DNA of 64,000 nucleotides, taken from contig NZ_CP047241.1 of the NCBI RefSeq assembly GCF_009856625.1, forward strand, positions 3,596,001 to 3,660,000, given 5' to 3'. Shown one piece after another: positions 24,405-32,248 of this stretch. This DNA is from Aquitalea denitrificans (GTDB lineage Bacteria > Pseudomonadota > Gammaproteobacteria > Burkholderiales > Chromobacteriaceae). The notes beneath the pieces are model-generated. The model was not told where the DNA came from. It did not search any database and worked only from the letters and a program-made list of their open reading frames with translations. Within the stretch, counting starts at the first letter, position 1. Each line of letters starts with the position of its first letter. The translations under genes and the position numbers were made by a program.

Positions 24405-25814
24405 TCAACCGGCCAGTGTGGCTTCCACAAATGCTTTTACCTTGCCGGCATCAGCCTCAAACACCACCACTTTTTGCGGCAGGTCTTCCAGGCCGTCGAA
24501 ACCGGCCGGACGCGGCGGATCACGGTCCAGCGCCTCGCGGATGGTATCGGCAAACTTGGCCGGCAATGCAGTTTCCAGACACACCACGGTTTCACCCGGC
24601 AGGCGCAGCTCGCGCGCCACCTTGATGCCATCGGCGGTGTGCGTATCCACCACCACGCCATCGGTTGCGTCCACCGCACGGATGGTGGCCAGACGGTCGG
24701 CATGGCTGCTTTTGCCAGAAACAAAACCGAACTTGTCCGCCGCCTCGGCCAGCTTGGCCGACAGATCAAAGCCCTTGCCGGCATCCACATCTGTCCACAA
24801 TGCCTTGACGGCAGCGCCGTCACGGCCCACCAGATCGAACACGAAGCGCTCGAAATTGGAGGCCTTGGAGATGTCCATGGACGGGCTGGAGGTGACATAG
24901 GTGTTGGCCGTGCCACGCGGACGGTAAGCACCGGTGTGGAAGAACTCGTCCAGCACGTCGTTTTCATTGGTGGCCACGATCAGGCGTTGCACCGGCAGGC
25001 CCATCTGGCGCGCGATATGACCGGCGCAGACATTGCCGAAGTTACCTGACGGCACGCAGAAGCTGACTTGTTCGTCATTGCTGCTGGTGGCGTTGAAGTA
25101 GCCCTTGAAGTAGTACACCACCTGCGCCACCACGCGGGCCCAGTTGATGGAGTTGACGGTGCCGATCTGGTACTTGGCCTTGAAGGTGTGGTCGTTCTGC
25201 ACTGCTTTCACGATGTCCTGACAGTCATCAAACATGCCCTTGATGGCGATGTTGTGAATGTTGGCATCTTGCAGGCTGAACATCTGCGCACGCTGGAAGG
25301 GGCTCATCAGGCCGTCCGGGCTGAGCATGAACACGCTGATGCCCTGCTTGCCACGCATCGCATATTCGGCAGCACTGCCGGTGTCCCCGGAAGTGGCACC
25401 AAGGATGTTTAGCGACTGGCCTTTTTTGCCCAGCACGTATTCGAACAGATTGCCCAGCAACTGCATGGCCATGTCCTTGAAGGCCAGCGTCGGGCCATTG
25501 GACAGTTCCAGAATCACCAGGCCATCGGACAGGCGCTTGACCGGGGTGATGGCTTCGCTGCCAAACACGGCTGCGGTGTAGGTGCGGGTGACGATGTCCT
25601 TGAGGTCGGCCTCCGGAATATCGGTGGCAAACAGACGGATGATTTCAAACGCCAGTTCCGCATACGAAAGACCGCGCCAGGCATCCAGCTGGCTGCGGCT
25701 GATCTGCGGGTAGCTTTCCGGCAGCGCCAGGCCACCATCGGGAGCCAGGCCCATGAGCAGGATGTCGCTGAAACTTTGCGGCTGCATGCCGCCACGTGTG
25801 CTGATGTACTTCAT
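24405..25814 (-). CDS. thrC: threonine synthase
   Basis: A 469-residue PLP enzyme that makes threonine from O-phosphohomoserine. The N-terminal M-K-Y-I-S-T-R-G-G matches other Neisseriales ThrC proteins and sets the start at 25814, two bases after the stop of the preceding gene. The PLP lysine is in P-T-L-A-F-K-D-M-A-M-Q. The phosphate-binding loop and S-G-D-T-G-S-A-A-E are also seen. It is in the same direction as hom, but two small exported-protein genes lie between them. Confidence 0.95.
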   Translation of the reverse strand: MKYISTRGGMQPQSFSDILLMGLAPDGGLALPESYPQISRSQLDAWRGLSYAELAFEIIRLFATDIPEADLKDIVTRTYTAAVFGSEAITPVKRLSDGLVILELSNGPTLAFKDMAMQLLGNLFEYVLGKKGQSLNILGATSGDTGSAAEYAMRGKQGISVFMLSPDGLMSPFQRAQMFSLQDANIHNIAIKGMFDDCQDIVKAVQNDHTFKAKYQIGTVNSINWARVVAQVVYYFKGYFNATSSNDEQVSFCVPSGNFGNVCAGHIARQMGLPVQRLIVATNENDVLDEFFHTGAYRPRGTANTYVTSSPSMDISKASNFERFVFDLVGRDGAAVKALWTDVDAGKGFDLSAKLAEAADKFGFVSGKSSHADRLATIRAVDATDGVVVDTHTADGIKVARELRLPGETVVCLETALPAKFADTIREALDRDPPRPAGFDGLEDLPQKVVVFEADAGKVKAFVEATLAG

Positions 25815-25816
25815 GA

Positions 25817-26239
25817 TCAGTTGGTCAACCTGTCCAGACATTGAAAACTGGCCTTGACGATCTTTTTCTTGATCTCGGGTGAAAAGGCCTTGAAGGTATT
25901 GCTGCCGCTCTCGGTCTTGCTGCCGGACATGCTGTTGGCCACGGCTTCGCTCAGGTCATCCATGGTCAGTGCCTGCATGGCCTTGTCGGCGGCACAGCTA
26001 CAGTAGCTGCTGCGGTTTTGCTGGGTAATGGCATGACCAAGCTGCTGTTCCAGCTGCTTGAGCTTGGCACTGTCATTGGCAAAGCTGGTCATGCAGCCCT
26101 TGCTGATCAGCTGGCTGAAATTCTGGACATAGGGTGCCATGCTGGGATCGTCCGCCAGACTGCCGCTGGTGGTATCAGCCCAGGCAGACAGTGGCAACAA
26201 CAGCAACGACAGCAGCAAGCGTTTGGGGAGGGTAGCCAT
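25817..26239 (-). CDS. secreted cysteine-rich small protein A, unknown function
   Basis: A 140-residue protein with a clear signal peptide (M-A-T-L-P-K-R-L-L-L-S-L-L-L-L-P-L-S-A-W-A, cleaved before D-T-T). The mature part has four cysteines in the pattern K-G-C-M, Y-C-S-C-A, and F-Q-C near the end. The same pattern occurs in the next gene upstream, so the two are diverged paralogues. The TGA stop lies 2 bases before the thrC ATG, so translation may be coupled. I do not recognise a named function; a periplasmic disulfide-bonded protein is the safest description. Confidence 0.75.
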   Translation of the reverse strand: MATLPKRLLLSLLLLPLSAWADTTSGSLADDPSMAPYVQNFSQLISKGCMTSFANDSAKLKQLEQQLGHAITQQNRSSYCSCAADKAMQALTMDDLSEAVANSMSGSKTESGSNTFKAFSPEIKKKIVKASFQCLDRLTN

Positions 26240-26265
26240 GATGTGTTCCATTGGGTAGCTGAGTC

Positions 26266-26628
26266 TCAGTCGGCGGCACTGGCATCCAGATGGCGGCTGC
26301 AGGCAGCAGAGGCTTCCGCCAACCGCTTCTTGCCGCGCGGGTCATCCTTGCGGATCTGCCCTGTCAGCACGCCCATCACCTCTTCCGAAGTAAAGGTATT
26401 GGCCAGATGTTCACTGGCACACTGACAGTATTTCTGAACCTGGGCATCAGAGCGCTCGCTGGCCCCATCCGAGGCCGGCGTGCGCTTGATACAGCCGCGC
26501 ATCAGAAAACCCTGCAGCAGATTATGCTGACCGGGTGTCAGTGGCGTGGCATACAAAGTCGATGCCGTGAGAGCGCAGGCCATGCCCACGCCATTCATCC
26601 AGTACCTTGCCATTCGCAACCATTCCAT
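26266..26628 (-). CDS. secreted cysteine-rich small protein B, paralogue of the next gene
   Basis: A 120-residue exported protein. The N-terminal hydrophobic region ends T-L-Y-A before T-P-L-T-P, a plausible signal-peptidase site. The mature part has R-G-C-I, K-Y-C-Q-C-A and A-A-C-S near the C-terminus: the same C, C-x-C, C spacing pattern as its downstream neighbour. AGGGGG lies about 6 bases before the ATG. It is between hom (36 bases upstream) and the second paralogue, so it is probably part of the hom-thrC mRNA. Function unknown. Confidence 0.7.
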   Translation of the reverse strand: MEWLRMARYWMNGVGMACALTASTLYATPLTPGQHNLLQGFLMRGCIKRTPASDGASERSDAQVQKYCQCASEHLANTFTSEEVMGVLTGQIRKDDPRGKKRLAEASAACSRHLDASAAD

Positions 26629-26663
26629 TGCCGCCCCCTGGCCTGCAGCGGGCGACTACTTGC

Positions 26664-27974
26664 TTAGTCGTTGAGTTCTTCCATGCGCAGGCGCACCACC
26701 TTGCCCGATACGCTTTCCAGCGCTTCGATGGCGGCAATGGCTGCCTTGATGGCACGTTCCTGCACACGATGGGTGAGGATCACTACTTCGGCATTACCTT
26801 CGCTGGCGGAGCCCTTCTGGATCAGCGCCTCGATGGAAATGCCGTTTTCTGCCAGCAGGCCGGTGATATTGGCCAGCACGCCGGCGCGATCGGCAGCACC
26901 GATGCGCAGGTAGTAGGAGCTGTAAACCTCATCAATCGGCAGGATGGGCAGGTTTTTCAGCTGGTCCGGCTGGAAGGCCAGATGCGGCACGCGATGTTCC
27001 GGGTCTGCGGTCAGCAGGCGGGTCACGTCGACAATGTCGGCCACCACGGCAGAGGCGGTCGGCAGCGCGCCGGCACCGGCACCGTAGTGCAGGGTCTGGC
27101 CGATGGCATCGCCCTTGGCCAGTACGGCATTCATCACGCCATTGACGTTGGCGATCAGCTGGCTTTCCGGAATCAGGGTCGGGTGTACGCGCAACTCGAC
27201 ACCGGCATCGGTGCGGCGGGTAAAGCCCAGCAGCTTGACACGGTAGCCCAGTTCTTCGGCGTACTTGATGTCGCGGCCATCCAGCTTGCTGATGCCTTCC
27301 AGATAGCAGCTGTCAAACTGCATCGGGATACCAAAGGCCAGCGCGGCCATGATGGTGAGCTTGTGGCCGGCGTCATGGCCTTCGATGTCAAAGGTCGGGT
27401 CGGCTTCGGCATAGCCCAGGCGCTGTGCTTCGGCCAGCACGTCGGCAAAGCTGGCACCCTTGTCGCGCATTTCGGTCAGGATGAAGTTGGAGGTGCCGTT
27501 GATGATGCCGGCGATCCATTCGATGCGGTTGGCCGACAGGCCTTCACGCAGCGCCTTGATGATGGGAATGCCACCGGCAACCGCAGCTTCGAAGGCCACC
27601 ATCACGCCCTTTTCCTGGGCGCGGGCAAAGATTTCATTGCCATGCACGGCCAGCAGCTTCTTGTTGGCCGTCACCACGTGCTTGCCGTTTTCGATGGCCT
27701 TGAGCACCAGCTCCTTGGCGATGGTGTCACCACCGATCAGCTCGACCACGATGTCGACTTCCGGATTGTTGACCACCAGCATGGCGTCATCCACCACCGG
27801 TACGCCTTCGCCCAGCACTTCGCGGGCGCGGGCTACATCACGGTTGGCGGCCATGCATACGCGAATGGGGCGGCCGGCGCGGCGGCTGATTTCCTCGGCG
27901 TTACGCTTGAGTACGGTGGCGGTACCGCCACCGACTGTCCCCACTCCCATCAGGCCAATATTGATCGGCTTCAT
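26664..27974 (-). CDS. hom: homoserine dehydrogenase with C-terminal ACT domain
   Basis: A 436-residue enzyme reducing aspartate semialdehyde to homoserine. The Rossmann loop G-L-M-G-V-G-T-V-G-G-G, the catalytic region A-A-V-A-G-G-I-P-I-I and D-P-T-F-D-I-E-G-x-D-A lie in order. The C-terminal 80 residues form an ACT domain (Y-Y-L-R-I-G-A-A-D-R-A-G-V-L-A), which usually mediates threonine feedback inhibition. The ATG at 27974 is chosen because GGAGAA lies 5 bases upstream; an upstream ATG at 27986 contains that site. Confidence 0.95.
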   Translation of the reverse strand: MKPINIGLMGVGTVGGGTATVLKRNAEEISRRAGRPIRVCMAANRDVARAREVLGEGVPVVDDAMLVVNNPEVDIVVELIGGDTIAKELVLKAIENGKHVVTANKKLLAVHGNEIFARAQEKGVMVAFEAAVAGGIPIIKALREGLSANRIEWIAGIINGTSNFILTEMRDKGASFADVLAEAQRLGYAEADPTFDIEGHDAGHKLTIMAALAFGIPMQFDSCYLEGISKLDGRDIKYAEELGYRVKLLGFTRRTDAGVELRVHPTLIPESQLIANVNGVMNAVLAKGDAIGQTLHYGAGAGALPTASAVVADIVDVTRLLTADPEHRVPHLAFQPDQLKNLPILPIDEVYSSYYLRIGAADRAGVLANITGLLAENGISIEALIQKGSASEGNAEVVILTHRVQERAIKAAIAAIEALESVSGKVVRLRMEELND

Positions 27975-28076
27975 AACATTCTCCATGTCTGTCTCTAGTG
28001 TTTTGTCCCGGGCCGACGGCCTCTTGGCAAAACGGCTGCTGCCGGCTTGCCAGGAGGTCTTCAGTCTGAAGATTCA

Positions 28077-28100
28077 GCCGACGGATTTGTGTCCGTCGGC
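28077..28100. other. 9-bp hairpin between alaT and hom
   Basis: GCCGACGGA (28077-28085) pairs perfectly with TCCGTCGGC (28092-28100) around TTTGTG. It sits 11 bases after the alaT stop. No T run follows on the minus strand, so it is either a weak terminator or an mRNA-stabilising element. Confidence 0.6.
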
Positions 28101-28111
28101 CAAATGCAGCA

Positions 28112-29341
28112 TCAGGCCGTGCCGTGACGCTGACGGTAACGCTCAAGGAAGCGGGCGATGCGGCCTATCGCTTCGATCAGGTCATCCGAGTTAGGAAGGA
28201 ATACCACGCGGAAGTGATCCGGCGCAATCCAGTTAAACCCGCTGCCCTGCACCAGCAACACTTTTTCTTCCTGCAGCAATTCCAGAATGAATTGCTGGTC
28301 ATCGCTGATGGGATAAATCTTCGGATCCAGCCGCGGGAACAGGTACAAGGCCCCCTGCGGCTTGACGCAAGTCACGCCCGGAATGTCGGTGAGCAGCTTG
28401 TGCGCCAGGTCGCGCTGGCGTGCCAGTCTGCCACTGGGCGCCACCAGATCATCAATGCTCTGGTAGCCGCCCAAGGCTGTCTGGATGGCAAACTGCGCCG
28501 GCACGTTGGCACACAGACGCATCGAGGCCAGCATGTTCAGGCCTTCGATATAGTCGCGCGCGTGTTTTTTCTCGCCGCACAGAATCATCCAGCCGGCACG
28601 GTAGCCACAGGCGCGATAGTTCTTGGACAAGCCGTTGAAGGTGACGACCAGCAGGTCCGGTGCCAGCGAGGCGATGGAGGTGTGCTTGACCTCGTCGTAC
28701 AGCACCTTGTCGTAGATTTCATCGGCGTAGATGATCAGCTGGTGCTGACGCGCCAGATCGACAATCTGCTGCAACAGCGCCGGCGGATACACGGCACCGG
28801 TGGGGTTGTTGGGATTGATCACCACGATGGCGCGGGTATTGGGGGTGATCTTGGCGCGGATGTCGTCGATGCTGGGGAACCAGCCCTGCTCTTCATCACA
28901 GACATAGTGCAGCGCCTTGCCGCCGGCCAGGCTGACCGCGGCTGTCCACAGCGGATAGTCCGGCGCGGGCACCAGTACTTCGTCGCCATTATCCAGCAGC
29001 GCCTGCATGGCCATCACGATCAGCTCGGACACGCCGTTGCCGATGATGATGTCGTCCATGCTGACATTGGGCAGGTGTTTTTCCTGCGCGTAGTGCATGA
29101 TGGACTTGCGCGCGGCAAACAGCCCCTTGGAGTCGGAATAGCCGGACGCCGACGGCAGGTTGACAATGACGTCTTCGATGATTTCATCCGGCGCAAAAAA
29201 ACCGAACGGAGCCGGGTTGCCGATATTCAGCTTGATGATGCGATGGCCTTCGTCTTCCATCTTCTTGGCATGCTCAAGCACCGGGCCACGGATGTCGTAG
29301 CAGACATTGGCGAGCTTCTGCGATTTGTGTACTGGCTGCAT
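28112..29341 (-). CDS. alaT: glutamate-pyruvate aminotransferase AlaT
   Basis: A class I PLP aminotransferase of 409 residues from the chosen start. It makes alanine from pyruvate. The signature N-terminus K-L-A-N-V-C-Y-D-I-R-G-P-V, the G-N-P-A-P-F-G-F loop, N-P-N-N-P-T-G-A and the PLP lysine in F-N-G-L-S-K-N-Y-R are all present. The ATG at 29341 gives the E. coli-like N-terminus. An in-frame ATG at 29419 has a better ribosome site (AAGGGA, 6 bases away) and would add 26 basic residues, so it remains possible. hom follows 137 bases downstream. Confidence 0.9.
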   Translation of the reverse strand: MQPVHKSQKLANVCYDIRGPVLEHAKKMEDEGHRIIKLNIGNPAPFGFFAPDEIIEDVIVNLPSASGYSDSKGLFAARKSIMHYAQEKHLPNVSMDDIIIGNGVSELIVMAMQALLDNGDEVLVPAPDYPLWTAAVSLAGGKALHYVCDEEQGWFPSIDDIRAKITPNTRAIVVINPNNPTGAVYPPALLQQIVDLARQHQLIIYADEIYDKVLYDEVKHTSIASLAPDLLVVTFNGLSKNYRACGYRAGWMILCGEKKHARDYIEGLNMLASMRLCANVPAQFAIQTALGGYQSIDDLVAPSGRLARQRDLAHKLLTDIPGVTCVKPQGALYLFPRLDPKIYPISDDQQFILELLQEEKVLLVQGSGFNWIAPDHFRVVFLPNSDDLIEAIGRIARFLERYRQRHGTA

Positions 29342-29476
29342 GGTGGCCTGTTTTTCCGTCACGGACCGCGCCCCGGCGACGGCGGTATGCTGGCGGCGGC
29401 GCGGCTTGTTGTCTTTCATTGGAGTCCCTTGTCTGTCCCGGCCACGGGCAAAGCGTACCTTGCCGGCGGGTCAGGG

Positions 29477-29482
29477 TATAAT
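29477..29482 (+). promoter_or_regulatory. candidate -10 element for the Mth938-like gene
   Basis: A perfect TATAAT in the divergent region between alaT and the rightward gene, about 105 bases before its start. No good -35 lies at 16-18 bases. Confidence 0.35.
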
Positions 29483-29586
29483 CCTATCCCAATCCGTGTT
29501 GCACTGCATGACGACGTGCGCGCCATACCGGCATGGCTGCAACAGCGCTGCGTGCTGATTTTTATTCCTTGCAGGAAATCGACTTC

Positions 29587-29955
29587 ATGAAAATGCATCA
29601 GGCCCTGGGACTGGGCAAAAACCTGTTTACCGGCTATGGCGAAGGCCATGTATTGATCAATGCCGAACGCCATGATGGCAACCTGATCGTCACCCCGGAC
29701 AGCGTGCAGCCCTGGGGCGTGGCCGATTTTGCCAGCCTGGCCGAACAGCATTTCAGCATGCTGCTGGAGATGCAGCCGGAGGTGGTGCTGTTTGGCTCTG
29801 GCGCCAGCCTGCGCTTTTTCCACCCGAAGCTGATGGCCGCCCTGACCAATGCCGGTATCGGCGTGGACGTGATGGACACCCAGGCCGCCTGTCGCACCTT
29901 CAATATCCTGATGGCGGAAGACCGCCGGGTGATTGCCGCCATCCTCGCCATCTGA
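29587..29955 (+). CDS. Mth938-like domain protein (DUF498)
   Basis: A 122-residue protein of the Mth938/Xcc1710 fold family, which is widespread and uncharacterised in bacteria (eukaryotic relative NDUFAF3). Characteristic stretches are Y-G-E-G-H-V-L-I-N, W-G-V-A-D-F, V-V-L-F-G-S-G and M-D-T-Q-A-A-C-R-T-F-N-I-L-M-A-E-D-R-R-V. The start at 29587 is chosen from the family N-terminus and an AGGA 11 bases upstream. It has its own terminator. Confidence 0.85.
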   Translation: MKMHQALGLGKNLFTGYGEGHVLINAERHDGNLIVTPDSVQPWGVADFASLAEQHFSMLLEMQPEVVLFGSGASLRFFHPKLMAALTNAGIGVDVMDTQAACRTFNILMAEDRRVIAAILAI

Positions 29956-29997
29956 ACCCGTCACACCACTTGCCATCCGATCCGCTGATGCCATAGC

Positions 29998-30024
29998 AAA
30001 AGCCCCGCCATGCGGGGCTTTGTC
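29998..30024. terminator. bidirectional terminator
   Basis: AAGCCCCGC (30000-30008) pairs with GCGGGGCTT (30012-30020) around CAT. A-rich and T-rich flanks on either side let it end both the Mth938-like gene and the convergent AhpD-like gene. Confidence 0.8.
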
Positions 30025-30047
30025 TTGTGCCGGGCTGCGGATCCGCC

Positions 30048-30407
30048 TCAGGCCGTGGTGGCTTTTTCGCCACCAAACTCCTCGAATGCCTGCAAGGCTT
30101 CGGCAGCCGTCATCAGCGACGGACCGCCACCCATGTATACCGCCACCTGCAGCATTTCCATGAACTCCGCCCGCGTACAAGCCAGTTCCACCAAGGCCTT
30201 GCTGTGAAAAGCCAGACAGCCTTGACAGCGGTTGGCGATGCCGATGGCCAGCGCAATCAGCTCCTTGGTTTTATTGGATAGTGCGCCATCGGCATGGGCG
30301 GCGCGGCTCATCTGGCCAAAGCCTTTCATGGTATCGGGAATTTCGCGGCGGAATTCGGCCAGCTTGCTGCCCAGCTCCTGGGCCAAACCGGTGTAGTCGT
30401 GACTCAT
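30048..30407 (-). CDS. AhpD-like carboxymuconolactone decarboxylase-family protein
   Basis: A 119-residue protein of the AhpD/CMD fold. The redox motif C-Q-G-C-L-A-F-H (C-x-x-C-x-x-x-H) near residue 61 points to an alkylhydroperoxidase-type disulfide activity rather than decarboxylation. GGAGAG lies about 5 bases before the ATG at 30407. The open frame runs much farther upstream, but that part is antisense to the next gene. It is divergent from the sigma-54 regulator gene across an AT-rich 135-base gap. Confidence 0.88.
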   Translation of the reverse strand: MSHDYTGLAQELGSKLAEFRREIPDTMKGFGQMSRAAHADGALSNKTKELIALAIGIANRCQGCLAFHSKALVELACTRAEFMEMLQVAVYMGGGPSLMTAAEALQAFEEFGGEKATTA

Positions 30408-30542
30408 TACTCTCTCCTTCCAGATTAAATTCATTTTTATATTATATATTTTTATATATTGAATCAAGACTGAATTGCGCCCTGCCACAGAAAAAATCCC
30501 GCGTGGTAATCTGCAGCATCCCATCGCCTGCAAGGACCCGCC

Positions 30543-31958
30543 GTGTCCCACTCCAGCAATGAACTGGCCGACTACGACCACGTGCGCCAATGGGCGATGC
30601 AGTCGCTGTTCCAGCACATGGACGACAGCTACCAGGGCACGGTGATTGTGGATGAACAGGCACGCATCATCTGGATCAATGCCCGCTATGCCGAACGCTT
30701 TGGCTTTACCGACCCGGCCAGCGCACTGGGGCAGCCAGTGGAAAACGTCATTCCCAACAGCCAGATGCGCGAAGTGCTGAGAACCGGCGTGCCGATGCTG
30801 CTGGACATCATGCCCACCGGCAAAGACCAACTGGTGGTGACGCGGCTGCCACTGAAGGATGCCAGCGGCAAGATTGTGGGGGCGGTCGGTTTTGCCCTGT
30901 TCGACCAGATTCAATCACTGGCCCCGCTGGTGGCCAAGTTTGCCCGGCTGGGCGAGGAGCTGGCGGCCACGCGCGAATCGCTGGCGCAGGCGCGGCGTGC
31001 CAAATACAGTTTTGACGACTTTGTCGGCCACAGCAGCCAGATCAGCGAAGTCCGCCGCCAGGCCATGCTGGCCGCCCCGCTGGAAGGCGCGGTATTGCTG
31101 CTGGGGGAAACCGGCACCGGCAAAGAAGTGCTGGCGCATGCCATCCATGCCGCCTCACCCCGCGCCGGCAAGCCCTTGGTCAGCCTGAACATGGCGGCCA
31201 TCCCGGACACCCTGCTGGAAGCCGAACTGTTTGGTGCCAGCCCCAACGCCTATACCGGAGCGGATAGGAAAGGCCGTATCGGCAAGCTGCAACTGGCCGA
31301 TGGCGGCACCCTGTTTCTGGATGAAATAGGCGATATGCCGGCCAGCCTGCAAGCCAAGCTGCTGCGGGTATTGCAGGACAAGGAGTTCGAACAGCTGGGT
31401 GCCAACCGGGTGTTGCGCGCCGATATCCGCATCATTGCCGCCACCTCGACCCGGCTGGAAGAAAAAGTGGCGGCCGGCAGCTTTCGTGCCGACCTGTATT
31501 ACCGGCTGAATGTGCTGACCATCCACCTGCCTGCGCTACGCGAACACTTGCAAGACCTGCCCGAGTTGACCGAAGCACTGCTGGGTCAACTGGCGCGCCA
31601 TGGTCATCTGGCACGTAGCCAGATCAGCCATGCCGCCTTGCAGCGGCTGGCCGCCTATCACTGGCCAGGGAATGTACGTGAACTGCGCAATATCCTGGAG
31701 CGCGCCAGCATGCTGGCCCAGGGCAGCTTGCTGGACGAGGCCGACATCCAGGCACTGCTGGGCCCCATCCACAACACCCCCCAAGCCGGTGCGGCCAGCT
31801 ACCAGCAGCAAATGACCGACTTCGAGGCGCAATTGCTGCGCCAGGCTCTGCAACAGGCCAATGGCCATGTACCCACGGCGGCGCGCCAACTGGGCATGGG
31901 CCGCGCCACCCTGTACAAAAAACTGGCGGCGCTGGGCATCAACCCCAGCCAATTCTGA
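30543..31958 (+). CDS. PAS-AAA+ sigma-54 enhancer-binding regulator (HbcR-like)
   Basis: A 471-residue activator starting at GTG with AAGGA 7 bases upstream. It has an N-terminal PAS domain (about 25-125), a AAA+ sigma-54-interaction domain (G-E-T-G-T-G-K-E Walker A, G-G-T-L-F-L-D-E-I-G-D-M Walker B, W-P-G-N-V-R-E-L) and a C-terminal Fis-type helix-turn-helix (A-R-Q-L-G-M-G-R-A-T-L-Y-K-K-L). The sigma-54-contacting GAFTGA loop reads N-A-Y-T-G-A, with Asn for the first Gly. It sits directly before a GntP-bdhA-scoAB operon. The same arrangement holds for P. aeruginosa PA2005 (HbcR), so it probably activates 3-hydroxybutyrate use. Confidence 0.88.
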   Translation: MSHSSNELADYDHVRQWAMQSLFQHMDDSYQGTVIVDEQARIIWINARYAERFGFTDPASALGQPVENVIPNSQMREVLRTGVPMLLDIMPTGKDQLVVTRLPLKDASGKIVGAVGFALFDQIQSLAPLVAKFARLGEELAATRESLAQARRAKYSFDDFVGHSSQISEVRRQAMLAAPLEGAVLLLGETGTGKEVLAHAIHAASPRAGKPLVSLNMAAIPDTLLEAELFGASPNAYTGADRKGRIGKLQLADGGTLFLDEIGDMPASLQAKLLRVLQDKEFEQLGANRVLRADIRIIAATSTRLEEKVAAGSFRADLYYRLNVLTIHLPALREHLQDLPELTEALLGQLARHGHLARSQISHAALQRLAAYHWPGNVRELRNILERASMLAQGSLLDEADIQALLGPIHNTPQAGAASYQQQMTDFEAQLLRQALQQANGHVPTAARQLGMGRATLYKKLAALGINPSQF

Positions 31959-31985
31959 ATCGCAGCGCGACCATTCTTTTATGTC

Positions 31986-32001
31986 GTCTCCACAAGGAGA
32001 C
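31986..32001. promoter_or_regulatory. enhancer-site candidate 1 (GTCTC-N6-GAGAC)
   Basis: A perfect 5+5 dyad separated by CACAAG; with its flanks it forms a 9-bp inverted repeat (31983-32004). It is the first of three sites with the same half-sites, between the regulator gene and the sigma-54 promoter. Confidence 0.75.
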
Positions 32002-32004
32002 GAC

Positions 32005-32020
32005 GTCTACAAAGCGAGAC
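32005..32020. promoter_or_regulatory. enhancer-site candidate 2 (GTCTA-N6-GAGAC)
   Basis: The same dyad with one changed base in the left half. Its start is 19 bases after that of site 1, about two helical turns, so the two sites face the same side of DNA. Confidence 0.7.
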
Positions 32021-32075
32021 TTTCACGCTTTCCCTGCTGCCACAAGGCTTTCCAGCCGACGATGCCGCCTTGCTC

Positions 32076-32091
32076 GTCTCCAAATCGAGAC
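32076..32091. promoter_or_regulatory. enhancer-site candidate 3 (GTCTC-N6-GAGAC)
   Basis: A perfect dyad with spacer CAAATC, 71 bases downstream of site 2 and 62 bases before the sigma-54 promoter. The position is typical for an enhancer-binding activator. Confidence 0.72.
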
Positions 32092-32153
32092 AATCCGTGA
32101 CCCCAACGCTGACAAATCACACTAAATCATTGATTTATAACAGATAGAAATTC

Positions 32154-32170
32154 TGGCACGCTTCCTGCAA
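32154..32170 (+). promoter_or_regulatory. sigma-54 (-24/-12) promoter of the ketone-body operon
   Basis: TGGCACG-CTTCC-TGCAA: the invariant GG and GC are exactly 10 bases apart, and TGGCACG is the full -24 consensus. It is 79 bases before the permease ATG and downstream of the three dyad sites. Confidence 0.88.
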
Positions 32171-32248
32171 TATCCAGGCAGCGACATGGGGCATACCCAT
32201 GATCGTCCGGTCTAGCACAGGCCATACAACAATATGAGGAGATACACC

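Noticed and set aside
28045..28100. Neisseria-type DNA uptake sequence near the alaT-hom hairpin
   Set aside because: The stem GCCGACGGA does not match GCCGTCTGAA or the known variants, and no other copies were seen.
26607..29590. Two long plus-strand frames (463 and 488 residues) across hom and alaT
   Set aside because: Both are shadows of well-supported minus-strand enzymes.
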